Shown: positions 41,728-53,385 of the stretch, one piece after another
How the letters are laid out: each line of letters opens with the position of its first letter
How positions within the stretch are numbered: position 1 is the first letter of the stretch
Assembly: GCA_009731375.1 (NCBI GenBank)
Contig: BJOX01000320.1
Coordinates: 269,612 to 333,611, forward strand
Reading direction: 5' to 3'
Length of the DNA stretch: 64,000 nucleotides
DNA from: Paulinella micropora
Lineage: Eukaryota; Cercozoa; Imbricatea; Euglyphida
Made by a program: the position numbers and the translations under genes
Notes under the pieces: generated by a model
Seen by the model: only the letters and a program-made list of their open reading frames with translations
Databases searched by the model: none
Told to the model about the DNA's origin: nothing

Positions 41728-42010
41728 CATACATATAGTGTGTGTGTGTGTGTTGTGTGTGTGCTGTAGTACGTGTGTGTTCTGTAAAAGCTTCTAGATC
41801 ATACATACATACATATATACATACATACATACATACATACATACAGTGTTGTGTGTGTGCTGTAGTACGTGTGGGTTCTTTAAAAGCTTCTAGATCATAC
41901 ATACATACATATATACATACATACATACATACATACAGACATACATGCATACAGTGTGTGTTGTGTGTGTACTGTAGTACGTGTGGGTTCTTTAAAAGCT
42001 TCTAGATCAA
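41146..42010. repeat. (GA)n, (CA)n and (CATA)n tract with triplicated cassette
   Basis: A cassette TGTAGTACGTGTG.GTTCT.TAAAAGCTTCTAGATCA occurs near 41765, 41860 and 41972, separated by CATA arrays. Confidence 0.85.
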
Positions 42011-42036
42011 GGTACTTTCCTCTCTCTTTTGCTGTC

Positions 42037-42037
<1 letters not shown>

Positions 42038-42067
<30 letters not shown>

Positions 42068-42079
42068 GAGAGAGAGCGC

Positions 42080-42115
<36 letters not shown>
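42038..42115. repeat. (GA)n and (TATC)n microsatellite
   Basis: GA run, then TATC run, then GA again near 42115-42132. Confidence 0.9.
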
Positions 42116-42279
42116 GAGAGAGAGAGAGAGAGCTCTTTCTATATGTCTATCTTGCCATCTTTCTCTCGTGTAGGGGTGGGTCCCCTCGCAAGGGTGGGTC
42201 GGGAATCAATTTAGCCAACGGAGGCAGCCCGCCCAGAGATAAGGTTATTACTACATCCATTAACACACACACACACACA

Positions 42280-43435
42280 TGTTGTATTGTATTGTATTGT
42301 ATTGTATTGTATTGTTTTGTAATGTTGTATTGTATTGTATTTTATTGTATTGTATTGTATTGTGTTGTATTGTATTGTATTGTATTTGTTTTCGTCTTGT
42401 CTTGTCTTGTCTTGTTCTGGTCTGTTCTAGTTTTGCTTTTGTTTTCTTCTTGTTTTGTTTTTTTTTATTCTATTGTATTTCTGTATTTATTTTTGTGTTG
42501 TATTGTGTTTATGTATAAAGGCCCAATAACCACAATTCCTCACCCAGAAAGGGTGATCGTAGCAATATCTATTGTATTGTATTGTATTGTATTGTATTGT
42601 ATTGTTGCATTTGTATTGCATTGTGTTGTACTGTTTATTTTATTTCATTTTATTGTGTTGTGTAGTATTGTATTGTATTGTATTGTATTGTCTTGTCTTG
42701 CATTTCATTTTATTGCATTGTGTTGTATTGTGTTGTATTATTGTATTGTATTGTATTATATCGTATTGTATTGTATTGTATTGTATTGTATTGTATTGTT
42801 GCATTTGTATTGTATTGTGTTGTACTGTTGTATTTATTTTATTTTATTGTGTTGTGATGTATTGTATTGTATTGTATTGTATTGTATTGTCTTGCATTTC
42901 ATTTCATTGTATTGTGTTGTATTGTGTTGTATTGTATTGTATTGTATTGTATTGTATCGTATTGTATCGCTTTGTATTGTATTGTATTGTATTGTATTGT
43001 ATTGTATTGTATTGTTGCATTTGTATTGCATTGTGTTGTATTGTATTGTATTGTATTGTATTGTATTGTGGTGTATTGTATTGTATTTTCTTGTATTGTA
43101 TTGTATTGTATTTGTATTGCATAGTGTTTTACTGTATTGTATTGTATTGTATTGTTGTATTGTGTTGTATTGTATTGTATTGTATTGTATTGCATTGTTG
43201 CATTTGTATTGCATTGTGTTGTACTGTATTGTATTTATTTTACTGTTTTGTATTGTATTGTATTGTATTGTATTGTATTGTATTGTATTTGTATTGCATG
43301 GTGTTGTACTGTATTGTATTGTATTGTGTTGTATTGTGTTGTGTTGTATTGTATTGTATTGTATTGTATTGTATTGTTGCATTTGTATTGCATTGTGTTG
43401 TACTGAATTGTATTTATTTTTTTATTTTTTATTTT
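42280..43435. repeat. (TATTG)n pentanucleotide array, ~1.15 kb
   Basis: Imperfect TATTG pentamers with TGTTG and ATTTT variants. A GTATTGCATTGTGTTGTACTG variant recurs several times, so higher-order units exist. A short non-repeat patch with the CACCCAGAAAGGGTGATCG motif lies at 42510-42570. Confidence 0.9.
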
Positions 43436-43485
43436 TTTATTATTTTGTATACATACATACATACATACATACATGCATATTATTA

Positions 43486-43490
<5 letters not shown>

Positions 43491-43541
<51 letters not shown>
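43491..43541. repeat. Poly-T run ending at gap
   Basis: 51 Ts next to the N gap 43546-43719. Confidence 0.95.
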
Positions 43542-43545
<4 letters not shown>

Positions 43546-43719
43546 NNNNNNNNNNNNNNNNNNNNNNNNNNNNNNNNNNNNNNNNNNNNNNNNNNNNNNN
43601 NNNNNNNNNNNNNNNNNNNNNNNNNNNNNNNNNNNNNNNNNNNNNNNNNNNNNNNNNNNNNNNNNNNNNNNNNNNNNNNNNNNNNNNNNNNNNNNNNNNN
43701 NNNNNNNNNNNNNNNNNNN
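43546..43719. other. Assembly gap (N)
   Basis: 174 unresolved bases. Confidence 1.
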
Positions 43720-44132
43720 ATGTGTTAAGGGGCGGTCCACTAGCAACAACTTCTCACCCATGCATTCATTCATTCATACATACATACATACATACATACT
43801 TACATACATATTATTAATGATGTGTTAAGGGGCGGTCCACTAGCAACAACTTCTCACCCATGCATTCATTCATTCATACATACATACATACATACATAAA
43901 TACATAAATAAATACATACATATTATTAATGATGTGTTAAGGGGCGGTCCACTAGCAACAACTTCTCACCCATGCATGCATTCATTCATACATACATATA
44001 TACATACATACATACATATTATTAATTATGTATTAAGGGGCGGCCCAATACCAACAACTTCTCACCCATGCATACATACATACGCACATACATACATACA
44101 TACATACATACATACATACATGCATACATACA

Positions 44133-44163
<31 letters not shown>

Positions 44164-44345
44164 TATTAATTATGTGTTAAGGGGCGGTCCACTAGCAACA
44201 AGTTCTCACCCATGCATACATACATACATACATACGTACATACATACATACATACGTACAGACATACATACATACATACATATTATGAATGATGTGTTAA
44301 GGGGCGGTCCACTAGCAACAACTTCTCACCCAGAACGGGTGATCG
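43720..44345 (+). repeat. Six-fold cassette GTGTTAAGGGGCGGTCCACT in CATA arrays
   Basis: A ~45-base cassette (ATGTGTTAAGGGGCGGTCC...CTTCTCACCCATGCAT) recurs near 43720, 43820, 43930, 44029, 44171 and 44291. It is preceded by TATTAATGA or TATTAATTA and separated by CATA arrays of 35-100 bases. The first copy is cut by the gap. Confidence 0.85.
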
Positions 44346-44382
44346 TAGCAATAACTCACCAAGAAGGGGTAAATAGAAACAT

Positions 44383-45110
44383 TGCATAGCATAGCATAAC
44401 ATAACATAACATAACATAACATAATATAATATAACATAACATAAAAATTCCTAATCTAACCTAACCTAAGCTAAGCTAAGCTAACATAACATAACATAAC
44501 ATAACATGACATAACATGACATGACATGACATAACATAACATAACATAACATAACATAACATAAGCATGAACATGAGCATGAACATAACATAACATAACA
44601 TAACAACGTAAAATAAGGTAACATAACAACATAACATAACATAACATGATATAACATAACAAACATAACATAACATAACACAACCTAACATAACATAATA
44701 AAACATAACATAACATAACATAACATAAATAACATAACATAACATAACATAACGTAATAAAACATAACATAACATAGAATAACATAACATAACATAACAG
44801 AACAGAGCATAACATAAAATGACATAACATAACAACGAAACATAACATAACGAAACATACCATAACATACCATAAAATAACATAACACAACATAACATAA
44901 CATAACATAACATAACATAACGAAACTTAACGTAACGTAACATAACATAACATAACATAACAAACATAACAAAACATAACATAACATAACATAACATAAC
45001 TAACATAACATAACATATCATAACATAACATAACATATCATAACATAACATAACACAACACAACACAACATAACATAACATAACATAACATAACAAACAT
45101 GACATAACAT
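44383..45110. repeat. (AACAT)n pentanucleotide array, ~0.7 kb
   Basis: ATAAC/AACAT pentamers with scattered variants (CATGA, AACAA). Confidence 0.9.
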
Positions 45111-45184
45111 AACATCCCAAACAGCAGCGTTTTCTCACACAGAAGGGGTGATCGTAGCAATAAGTCACCAAAAAGGGTTAAATA

Positions 45185-45197
45185 CTTACTTACTTAC

Positions 45198-45228
<31 letters not shown>

Positions 45229-45279
45229 CATGCATACATGCATACATACATGATGCATACATGCATGCTTGCATACATA

Positions 45280-45312
<33 letters not shown>

Positions 45313-45863
45313 GATGACATGCATGCATGCATGCATACATGCATGCATGCATACAAACATACATACATACATACATGCATGCATGCATACATGCATGCAT
45401 GCATACATTCATACATACATGCATGCATGCATACATTCATACATACATGCATTCATACATACTTACATACATACATACATACATACATAATCCATACATA
45501 CATAATGCATACATACATACATACATACATACAATACATACATACAATACATACATACATACATACATGCATACATACATGCATACATATATACATACAT
45601 ACAAGACATAAAATACATACATACATACATACATACATACATGCATACATATATACATATATACATACATGCATGCATACATACATGCATACATATATAC
45701 ATACATACATGCATACATACATACATGGATACAGGCATTCATGCATACATGCATACATACATACTACATACATACATACATACATACATACATACATACA
45801 TACATACATACGTAGCGGCGTACGTACGTAACGTACGTGCATGCATACATGCATATAAATATA

Positions 45864-45895
<32 letters not shown>

Positions 45896-45922
45896 CATAC
45901 ATACATATACATACATTCATAT

Positions 45923-45955
<33 letters not shown>
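45185..45955. repeat. (CATA)n and (CATG)n tract
   Basis: CATA arrays with CATGCATG patches, ending in TA and GT dinucleotides near 45920-45958. Confidence 0.9.
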
Positions 45956-45957
<2 letters not shown>

Positions 45958-46600
45958 ATAGGGGAGCATGTCAACGCTACTAGTGACAGCGTACGTACGC
46001 GCCGCAAAAAGTAACATGATCATTTTCTTTATTTCTTTCTTTATTTCTTTCTTTCTTTAACGATTTCGCGATTTCACGAACATGACCGCCTTACTAATAT
46101 TGACGTGAAATTTGACCTTGCCACTGCTAGGGATGAGTGGGAAGTACTTAGTAACTAGTAGTAGTACCTGGTAATAAATAGATTACAGTAATATTTATGC
46201 CGGCCCACCCGGTATATCATGGCAATACTTACCGTTCCGGTCTGTTGGTTATCCTTGGTCTGGAGGCTATGGAGCCCCTTCGTTAGGTATTCCTCAGTCT
46301 TCATATCGTTAGGACAGTTATCGGTTATTAAATATTAATATCGTACCATTGCAACAATCTGGAGTCGCTAGAGTAAATTTTTTAATAACTCAAAATCGAA
46401 TAACTTGATTCGCTGATTTTTCAAGCATTGGCGGCGCCTGCCTGTAGTCAGTTTCGGTAGCCGTAAAAATATCATAAATCTGCTTGATTTGCCATGCGGC
46501 TGAAAGTTTCTCCTACCTTTCCTCCTACTTTCAACGTTCTGGCGGCTTTAACATTTTCTGAGAATCATTATTATATATTAGAGTACTAAAATTTTCACTT

Positions 46601-46881
46601 AATATTGCTGTTGACATTCAAGACAACAACAAAAATTAGTTTTTCATTTTTGTGTCAGATTTTCATTTTTGTGACAGTTTTTCATTTTTGTGACAAAAAT
46701 TCAAATTTTCAAATTTAACGGTAACATTTCGCGAAAATTTACGATATTTTGCGGACGAATATAGCCGTTAATTTGAAAATTCAAATTTTCACCCAAAATC
46801 AAAATTCCAACCAAAACTGAAATTCCAACCAAAACAGAAAAATCAATTTTTTTTGTTGTCTTGAATGTCAACAGCAATATT
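46601..46881. mobile_element. Foldback/MITE-like element
   Basis: 281 bp with 37-bp nearly perfect terminal inverted repeats (46601-46637 and 46845-46881, starting AATATTGCTGTTGACATTCA). A second, inner inverted repeat (TCAAATTTTCAAATTTAACGG near 46700, mirrored near 46766-46790) makes most of the element self-complementary. No coding capacity. The target duplication is not clear. Confidence 0.65.
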
Positions 46882-47059
46882 CATAATTCAAAACTTCTCG
46901 AATGTGAGTTTGGATACATTGTGACGGGTGACCCCACTGCAGGCCCCCGAGGTAATTCGTAATTACACAACAAACTCTTAATAAAGATCTCTATGGCTGA
47001 TTAAATCCTGACTCAGACTCCTGAGAGCCGGCCAGGTGAAATACAGTATAGTAAGTTGA

Positions 47060-47745
47060 AATATATAGCAGAGCGGTCACTTCGTTTATTTACGTGAAGA
47101 TTTCTATTTGGCAACTTGAAGCGGCGGCCAGGCCTAAGTGAAACTTAGTTGCGGCTGAGACTCAGTGGGTTGCAGCCTACTAGTACTGATCATAATATTA
47201 TAATAATATGTCATTAATACGAACACGACTGAACGTAGTTTGTGAGCTTGCTAAGTTGAACTTCGCAAAAGGTGACTACTGCCGCCAAAGTATTTCGAAA
47301 GGCCGAGCCTGACTCAGAGTCAAGTCCAACTTGTAGTTAAACGGTGAGGCGGCCTATTTGTGATCAGTTAGTGAATAGTTCTGCTGAGTTGCTTTTGGGA
47401 AAAAACCTTCCCAGTCATGAATTGTTGTGACGGTGGCACCTTTTTCACATCATGCGGCTCAGCGGCGTCCTTGTCAACAAATTTACCGTTATGACTGTGT
47501 CACGGTAAAAAGGACAAATAGGCAACGATATGGTGAAAAAAGACAATTCATAGCTGATTTTTAAATTGATAGTTTGAAGTGATTTCTGAACGAAATCGAA
47601 AACTAGTTAGTCACGTAGTAAATTCGAAACGTCGTGCAGAGGAGAACTTGATCTAACGGGCCGGTCACTGTCAAAATTTTGAAGAGTGAAAAGTCAACGG
47701 TAATTAGTGTTTTGGCAGGTCGTTAAAAAGCTCAGTCTGATGCTG
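47060..47745 (+). repeat. Diverged copy of part of the 3,660-bp repeat unit
   Basis: Aligns, with many substitutions and indels, to 53310-53812. Shared blocks include GCAGAGCGGTCACTTCGTTT, CTTGTCAACAAATTTACCG, CGAAATCGAAAACTAGTTAG and AACGGGCCGGTCA. It is older than the array copies. Confidence 0.75.
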
Positions 47746-48589
47746 CTCCCCCCCCCCCCCCCCCCCCGGCCCCACCGGGGNNNNNNNNNNCCCCCCCCCC
47801 CCCCCAGGTCGGACCTAACGGTTGAGTAGAGTTGCGTACAGAATGAGCCAGTGACTAACTATGGGTCAGTGACTTGTCTTGCTAAAAAAAAGGGAAAAGG
47901 AAAAAAGAGAGAGAGGTGGGTCTCTTTAAACCTTAGGGGAAGGGATGAAAAAGAAGTGCGTCGATGAGTAGCGCAATTGCAGACGGAGATCAGCCGGAGC
48001 GGGAATCCGATATCGGGATGCGGTAGCGGGACTGGGACAAGTGAGGCGCAGTAGCGATGCGTTGATATCGGGGAGCTGACTTCGAGCCGTAGGAGGCTAG
48101 GTGGCCAGGTATCGCACAGCCGAGATGAACCAAATTTAATGCAGCAGCACCAATTATGCCGTGCCGATATAATCACTGAGGTGTTCAGGTTCAAATGAGA
48201 ATGATCGTTGACCTGCAGGTAAGAGGCGATCAAGGACTTACAGGGATACTCTGGTCGTGGGGTAGCTTGACTAGGGACGATGACGGACCAAGTGGGAAAA
48301 GCGCTGGGCGCCGTGGCGGGTGAAGCCGATACGATGAGTAAAGCCCACTTGAGAGTGATGGAGGGGCTATTCCTTCGATGTTGCTTGCTTGCCTATCCGG
48401 AAGATGTGCAGGTTTCGCCGGTGATCGCTCTGGGCCTTTGTGAAGGGCGCCGCCAATGCCGATCTGGCTAACATCCGTCCGGAGGTAGTCTGAGTCCTTG
48501 TGACGGCTCGTACTTGCGTTAAGTCCTGACTCCAGAGAGCAGGTGAAATACCAGTAAATAGCAGAGCGGTGACTTCGTTTATTTACTTA

Positions 48590-48779
48590 CTATGCTATGC
48601 TATGCTATGCTATGTATGTATGTATGTATGCATGCATGCATGCATGCATGTATGTATTGATGTATGTATGTATGTATTTTACTATGCATGTATGCATGTA
48701 TGTATGTATGTATGTATGTACGTATGTATGTCTGTCTGTCTGTATGTATGTATGTATGTACGCATGTTTGTACGTACGC

Positions 48780-48810
<31 letters not shown>

Positions 48811-48903
48811 TGTATGTGTGTATGTATGTAATAAGTATGTATGCATGCATGCATGCATGCATGCATGTATGTATGTATGTATGTATGTATGCGCGTACAT
48901 ATG
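48590..48903. repeat. (TATGC)/(TGTA)n microsatellite
   Basis: CTATG pentamers are followed by TGTA and CATG tetramers with GTACG patches. Confidence 0.9.
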
Positions 48904-48929
48904 CAATAAAAAACATTGTTCCAAACAAA

Positions 48930-48970
48930 CAACAAACAAACAACAAACAACAACAACAAACAACAACAAC

Positions 48971-49055
<85 letters not shown>

Positions 49056-49056
49056 C

Positions 49057-49092
<36 letters not shown>
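48930..49092. repeat. (CAA)n and (AAT)n microsatellites
   Basis: AACAAAC units become CAA triplets and then AAT triplets, which abut a SINE fragment. Confidence 0.9.
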
Positions 49093-49137
49093 GTGCTTCT
49101 CTGTCAATGGCTGATGCATTTCTGCACATGCGCCTCC
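49093..49137 (-). mobile_element. tRNA-derived SINE, inverted 3' fragment
   Basis: 45 bases, the reverse complement of the SINE 3' end (CCATTGACAGAGAAGCAC region). Flanked by AAT repeats, the complement of the ATT context seen at 5.6-7.3 kb. The rest lies in the gap 49138-49298. Confidence 0.75.
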
Positions 49138-49298
49138 NNNNNNNNNNNNNNNNNNNNNNNNNNNNNNNNNNNNNNNNNNNNNNNNNNNNNNNNNNNNNNN
49201 NNNNNNNNNNNNNNNNNNNNNNNNNNNNNNNNNNNNNNNNNNNNNNNNNNNNNNNNNNNNNNNNNNNNNNNNNNNNNNNNNNNNNNNNNNNNNNNNNN
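49138..49298. other. Assembly gap (N)
   Basis: 161 unresolved bases, probably the rest of the inverted SINE. Confidence 1.
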
Positions 49299-49705
<407 letters not shown>

Positions 49706-49715
49706 NNNNNNNNNN

Positions 49716-49970
49716 TGGAGAGAAATTGAGGGAAGGTTTCGTCGTAGGCTGAAAGAGGTTGAACGCCCGGAGGATTCGGTATTGGTACTGGGGTGCTGAA
49801 GGGGGGGCTGAGAGCCGAAGAATCCGGTAACAGTACTGGGTGTCGAAGGGGGGGGGGAGCCGTGAAAAATCTGGGTTGGTGGCACGACGGGAAAGGGAAA
49901 AGAATAGGCCTGATTCCTTCAAGTGGAGTTGTAGCCAGTTTGAAAAAATTTGAAGAAAGATACTAAACTT
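49716..49970 (+). repeat. Isolated fragment of the 3,660-bp unit
   Basis: Matches 54657-54918 with a few differences (including an extra G near 49790). It is separated from the main array by other repeats and N gaps on both sides. Confidence 0.85.
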
Positions 49971-49980
49971 NNNNNNNNNN

Positions 49981-50082
49981 AATGGAGTTTCGAGACTGTT
50001 CCACAGTCTAGTATAAACCGACAGAGCACTGTGGGTTTTATTCCGGGCTCAACAAGCGAGAAAGGGCACCCTGAGGGAACAA
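49981..50082 (-). repeat. Dispersed repeat A, inverted fragment
   Basis: Reverse complement of the GTTGAGCCCGGAATAAAACC region. Its end runs into GATA repeats, the complement of the TATC context of the other copies. Confidence 0.8.
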
Positions 50083-50126
50083 GATAGATAGATAGATAGA
50101 TAGATAGATGGATAGATTGATAGATG

Positions 50127-50176
<50 letters not shown>
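50083..50176. repeat. (GATA)n microsatellite
   Basis: GATA tetramers with GGAT and GATT variants. Confidence 0.95.
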
Positions 50177-50178
<2 letters not shown>

Positions 50179-51059
50179 TGTTTGGTCTATCAGCTCTGCA
50201 TATCCGAAGACATAGGCATCCATTCCACCCCGCCTCCAGACGGAGGCTGGGTAGCGGGCTGGGAGGAAGCACTAAGCTTAGAATGTATGCAGTCTGAAGG
50301 TTCTACAACCCTCCCTGACTAGAGGGCCGTAGAACCAACCCATACACGTGTCCGTGATCACGTGCCTCGCCAAGGCTCGGGCCCGAGGGGTACACCAACC
50401 CTCGAGCTTCATCCAAGGCGACCACTTTCGCGGCGGCCGGACTATACCTTAAGATCTCCCTGCTTATGTGCCTACCCGCACACAGGAAGATCCCACTCCC
50501 GTCTAGTCTCTGAACCTTTCCCATTTGTCAGGACACCACTGGGTAGTGGCGACGGAGGACTACCGGGCCAGCTGCAGCGGTGACATAAGTGGGCCGACGT
50601 CGAGAGTAGTGACCATTTGCCATATCCACTGGTCACTAAACTCACGTCGGAACACCAAGTCAGTCCAAGGCAGCCAATCAGAGGTAGTCGTACCGAGTAG
50701 GAGCCATGCGCGGGGTTGGCCTGACAAGAAGGGACTTGGCTGCGGGTTACCCATTATTCCCTGCGTGGCCATATCCTTCGAGTTTTTACCATCCGACGAG
50801 CGTTACCTCGCCTGCTGCACCTTGCGGTTTCCCGCAGGCCGCGGTATCGAAGGCTCTTAGGGCTTTCCCGAACAGTTTGAGAGTGTATCGAGGGCCGATG
50901 AAGGGTAGTCATCAGCCCTGGCCAGTCACGCTGCACCAGCTGCGACTGCACAAACAGCTGGTGAAGGGCTGAAGGAGATAGATAGATCGACCCCCAGGCT
51001 GTAGGTGCCAGTGGGTCGAGTCCAACTCCGGGATGCAGTTTACCGTCATGCCCAGGACG

Positions 51060-51060
<1 letters not shown>
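50177..51060. other. GC-rich unassigned segment between GATA arrays
   Basis: About 880 bases with several short open frames but no recognisable domain. Its composition resembles the 3,660-bp units and the LINE fragments, and it is bounded by GATA repeats on both sides, so a truncated retroelement is likely. Confidence 0.45.
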
Positions 51061-51158
<98 letters not shown>

Positions 51159-51320
51159 GCTATGTATGTATGTATGTATGTATGTATGCATGCATGCATG
51201 TATGTATGTATGTATGTATGTATGTACGTTCGCATGTTTGTACGTACGCATGTATGTATGTATGCATGCATGCATGCATGTATGCATGTATATATGCATG
51301 AATGTATGTATGTATGTATG
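51061..51320. repeat. (GATA)n then (TGTA)n microsatellite
   Basis: GATA to 51158, then TGTA with CATG patches, ending exactly where the first 3,660-bp unit begins. Confidence 0.95.
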
Positions 51321-52021
51321 GAAGAGGTGGAGAGTAGTGTGGGGTGTTTGGGGCACCGCTAGCTTCGTCAGCTGGACGTAATGTTTAATGAATCAAGGGA
51401 GGACACAGGGGTCGAGTCAGGGGGGGACGGGGGGATTATAAAAGAAAGTGTCCGTGCAAACTTGGCACGAGGCAATGTCCCTGGTATAGAGTGTAGAGGC
51501 CTGGGTGAAGGACATAAGACAGGGGAAGAATCCTCAGGCTGAGATGCCGGTCACGGGGGTCGGAAGCCTCACTGGCTGGCAGTCTCGACCAGAGGGTCTC
51601 CCTTGTCCTTGACTTGGCCGACCCGAACCCCCCACGAGACAGTTAGGAGTGCGGCGTTTCCTGCCCAGACTTTTCCAGAGGGATTGTCGGGCTCAGTCCT
51701 ATCTTTGACTCTGTGCACGTGGGGACGACCCTGGTGAGTCTTGTCATTGTTTATCTCGTGGCGTCTGCGCTGTGGATGAATTTCCACGCCTGGAGGATTG
51801 TGTCATGGCAGATCTTGGTCATCCCGCGGAAGATGTCGAGTACTACAGCTTTCGATAGGACAAAGCGAAGTTCATTGACAGTGTGAGGTTTCTGAGATAT
51901 AGCCTTTTGATCCCATTGCTATCACAATGATGCTTGAAGACATGTTGCGTCCCCTTAACCGATGCTGGTGGATCGTGTCTTGCAGTTGTTCATATCTATG
52001 GTCATAGATGGCTCTTGGGTT

Positions 52022-53385
52022 CTATCCCCACGCCCGGGTAGCTTTCCACGGGACTGAGTGCCACGTAACCGGAGGGTCTTCGCCTCTGTCGGAATTGGGG
52101 TCCTTGGGGATGTATGGAGGTCTAACTCGTAGTCCATTATGGTCCCAGATTCTCTTTCTGTCTTTCCCGTCTAGAACTGCAGTAAGGTAGTTTTCATCTT
52201 CTCTGACCAACCATTCGTCCCTTCGAAACGTGCAGTCCAGTAGGTAGACATGTGGTGCCTTGTAGTCCCGTGCTGCTAGGAGGTCAATCTTGTATGGAAT
52301 CTCGGACCCTGCTAGGTCAGCCATGATCTGGGCTGCCGGATGGATGGGTGTTGAGGGGTCTCTAGGGGGCCTTTGGTTATCATCTTCGAGTGGGCCTACA
52401 CCTGTCCCGTCGTCCTTCAGGTCCTCAGCTAGTGGTCTTGGTAAGGCTCCCTCCTCACCGATGATCGTTAGCTTACTGTCTCCTTCCGTGTCATCGTCCA
52501 TGAGTAGGCCTTTTTCTATGCACCGGCGAATCCACTGTCTGCATTTTGAGTGTTTGACATCGACTAGCGCCCTTAGGGCTTGTGGGTGGCGCTCCGATTT
52601 GGAGAGAAGGTAATGACTAATATCTCCGGTCACTTCACATCCGTAGGAGCATTTGGGTGAAATGGATCCTTTGGTAATGGTAACGCTCAGTCTAGCGGGG
52701 GTGTTCCAGGCCTCAAGTTGGCATTTAAAGCAGCCTCTCTGGCAGAGTAACCACTTCGGGGTTGAAGGAACTCATTCATCATCGCTTGGAATGGCTTTCG
52801 GATCTCTGATCGGATTCCCCAGGTGAGACCGAACCTGGGGGCAACAGTCGTCTTGTAGGCGTTCTCCGATACTCGTTGTCGGAGCTTCCAGACGTTGTAC
52901 GACGCCAGGTTAGTCTTTATCGTCTTTATGACGTTGTCGACCGTGTCTGGCGCCACTATCTTCTTGGTCACAGATGAGGTTGGTTACTGACAGGACGACC
53001 GGGAGTTCCAGGGGATTCCACTCCGTGTAGGAGGGTTGTATATCATCGTCGTTGGGACATCGTGCCATTTTTGCTTCCGCTTCGGATCTCGTGAGTCGGC
53101 CTTCCGGCCAAGAGGAGTCGCCGATATGACCCGACGGGATGCGAAGGCTCACACCTACTCCTAGTGCTCTACAAGCTCGGATCCAGGGAAGGACCATGAG
53201 GCCGTCGCGTCTGTCTTCCTTAATAAGGTGAAGGTGCCCTTGCCAGCCCATGAATGGTTGATCCGGTGGCTCTGGAAGTTTAGGGCATACATGGGAGATG
53301 TCATCCAGTAAATCGCAGAGCGGTCACTTCGTTTATTTACGTAGATTTCTACTTGTTGCAGACTTGGGTTGCAAAGTACGGTCAC
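52022..53385 (-). pseudogene. Non-LTR retrotransposon C-terminal remnant, unit 1
   Basis: Four overlapping minus-strand frames of 74, 113, 94 and 203 codons lie in order. Read upstream without an ATG, the last frame contains NTPARLSVTITKGS, then CSYGCEVTGDISHYLL, a CxxxC-x7-H zinc-finger remnant (the last Cys position is Lys). Next comes RHPQALRAL and, about 120 residues on, YLLDCTFRRDEWL followed by LDGKDRKR. This order resembles the zinc finger plus restriction-like endonuclease end of R2/NeSL-type LINEs. Frames alternate, and no polymerase motif is visible. A recently duplicated dead element is the simplest reading. Confidence 0.5.

Larger units (their letters stand above)
45960..48590. 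other. Low-repeat region of ~2.6 kb
   Basis: No coding family was recognised. It contains the foldback element at 46601-46881, a diverged copy of part of the 3,660-bp unit (47060-47745), a C-rich run with an N gap (47781-47790), and two related segments ending CAGAGCGGT(C/G)ACTTCGTTTATTTAC (near 47069 and 48560). Confidence 0.6.

Noticed and set aside
43720-44345. CRISPR-like alternation of a repeated unit and spacers
   Set aside because: Spacers are simple CATA repeats, not unique sequence, there are no cas genes, and the context is eukaryotic.
44383-45110. Telomeric repeat
   Set aside because: The AACAT pentamer is not a known telomere motif and the array is internal and imperfect.
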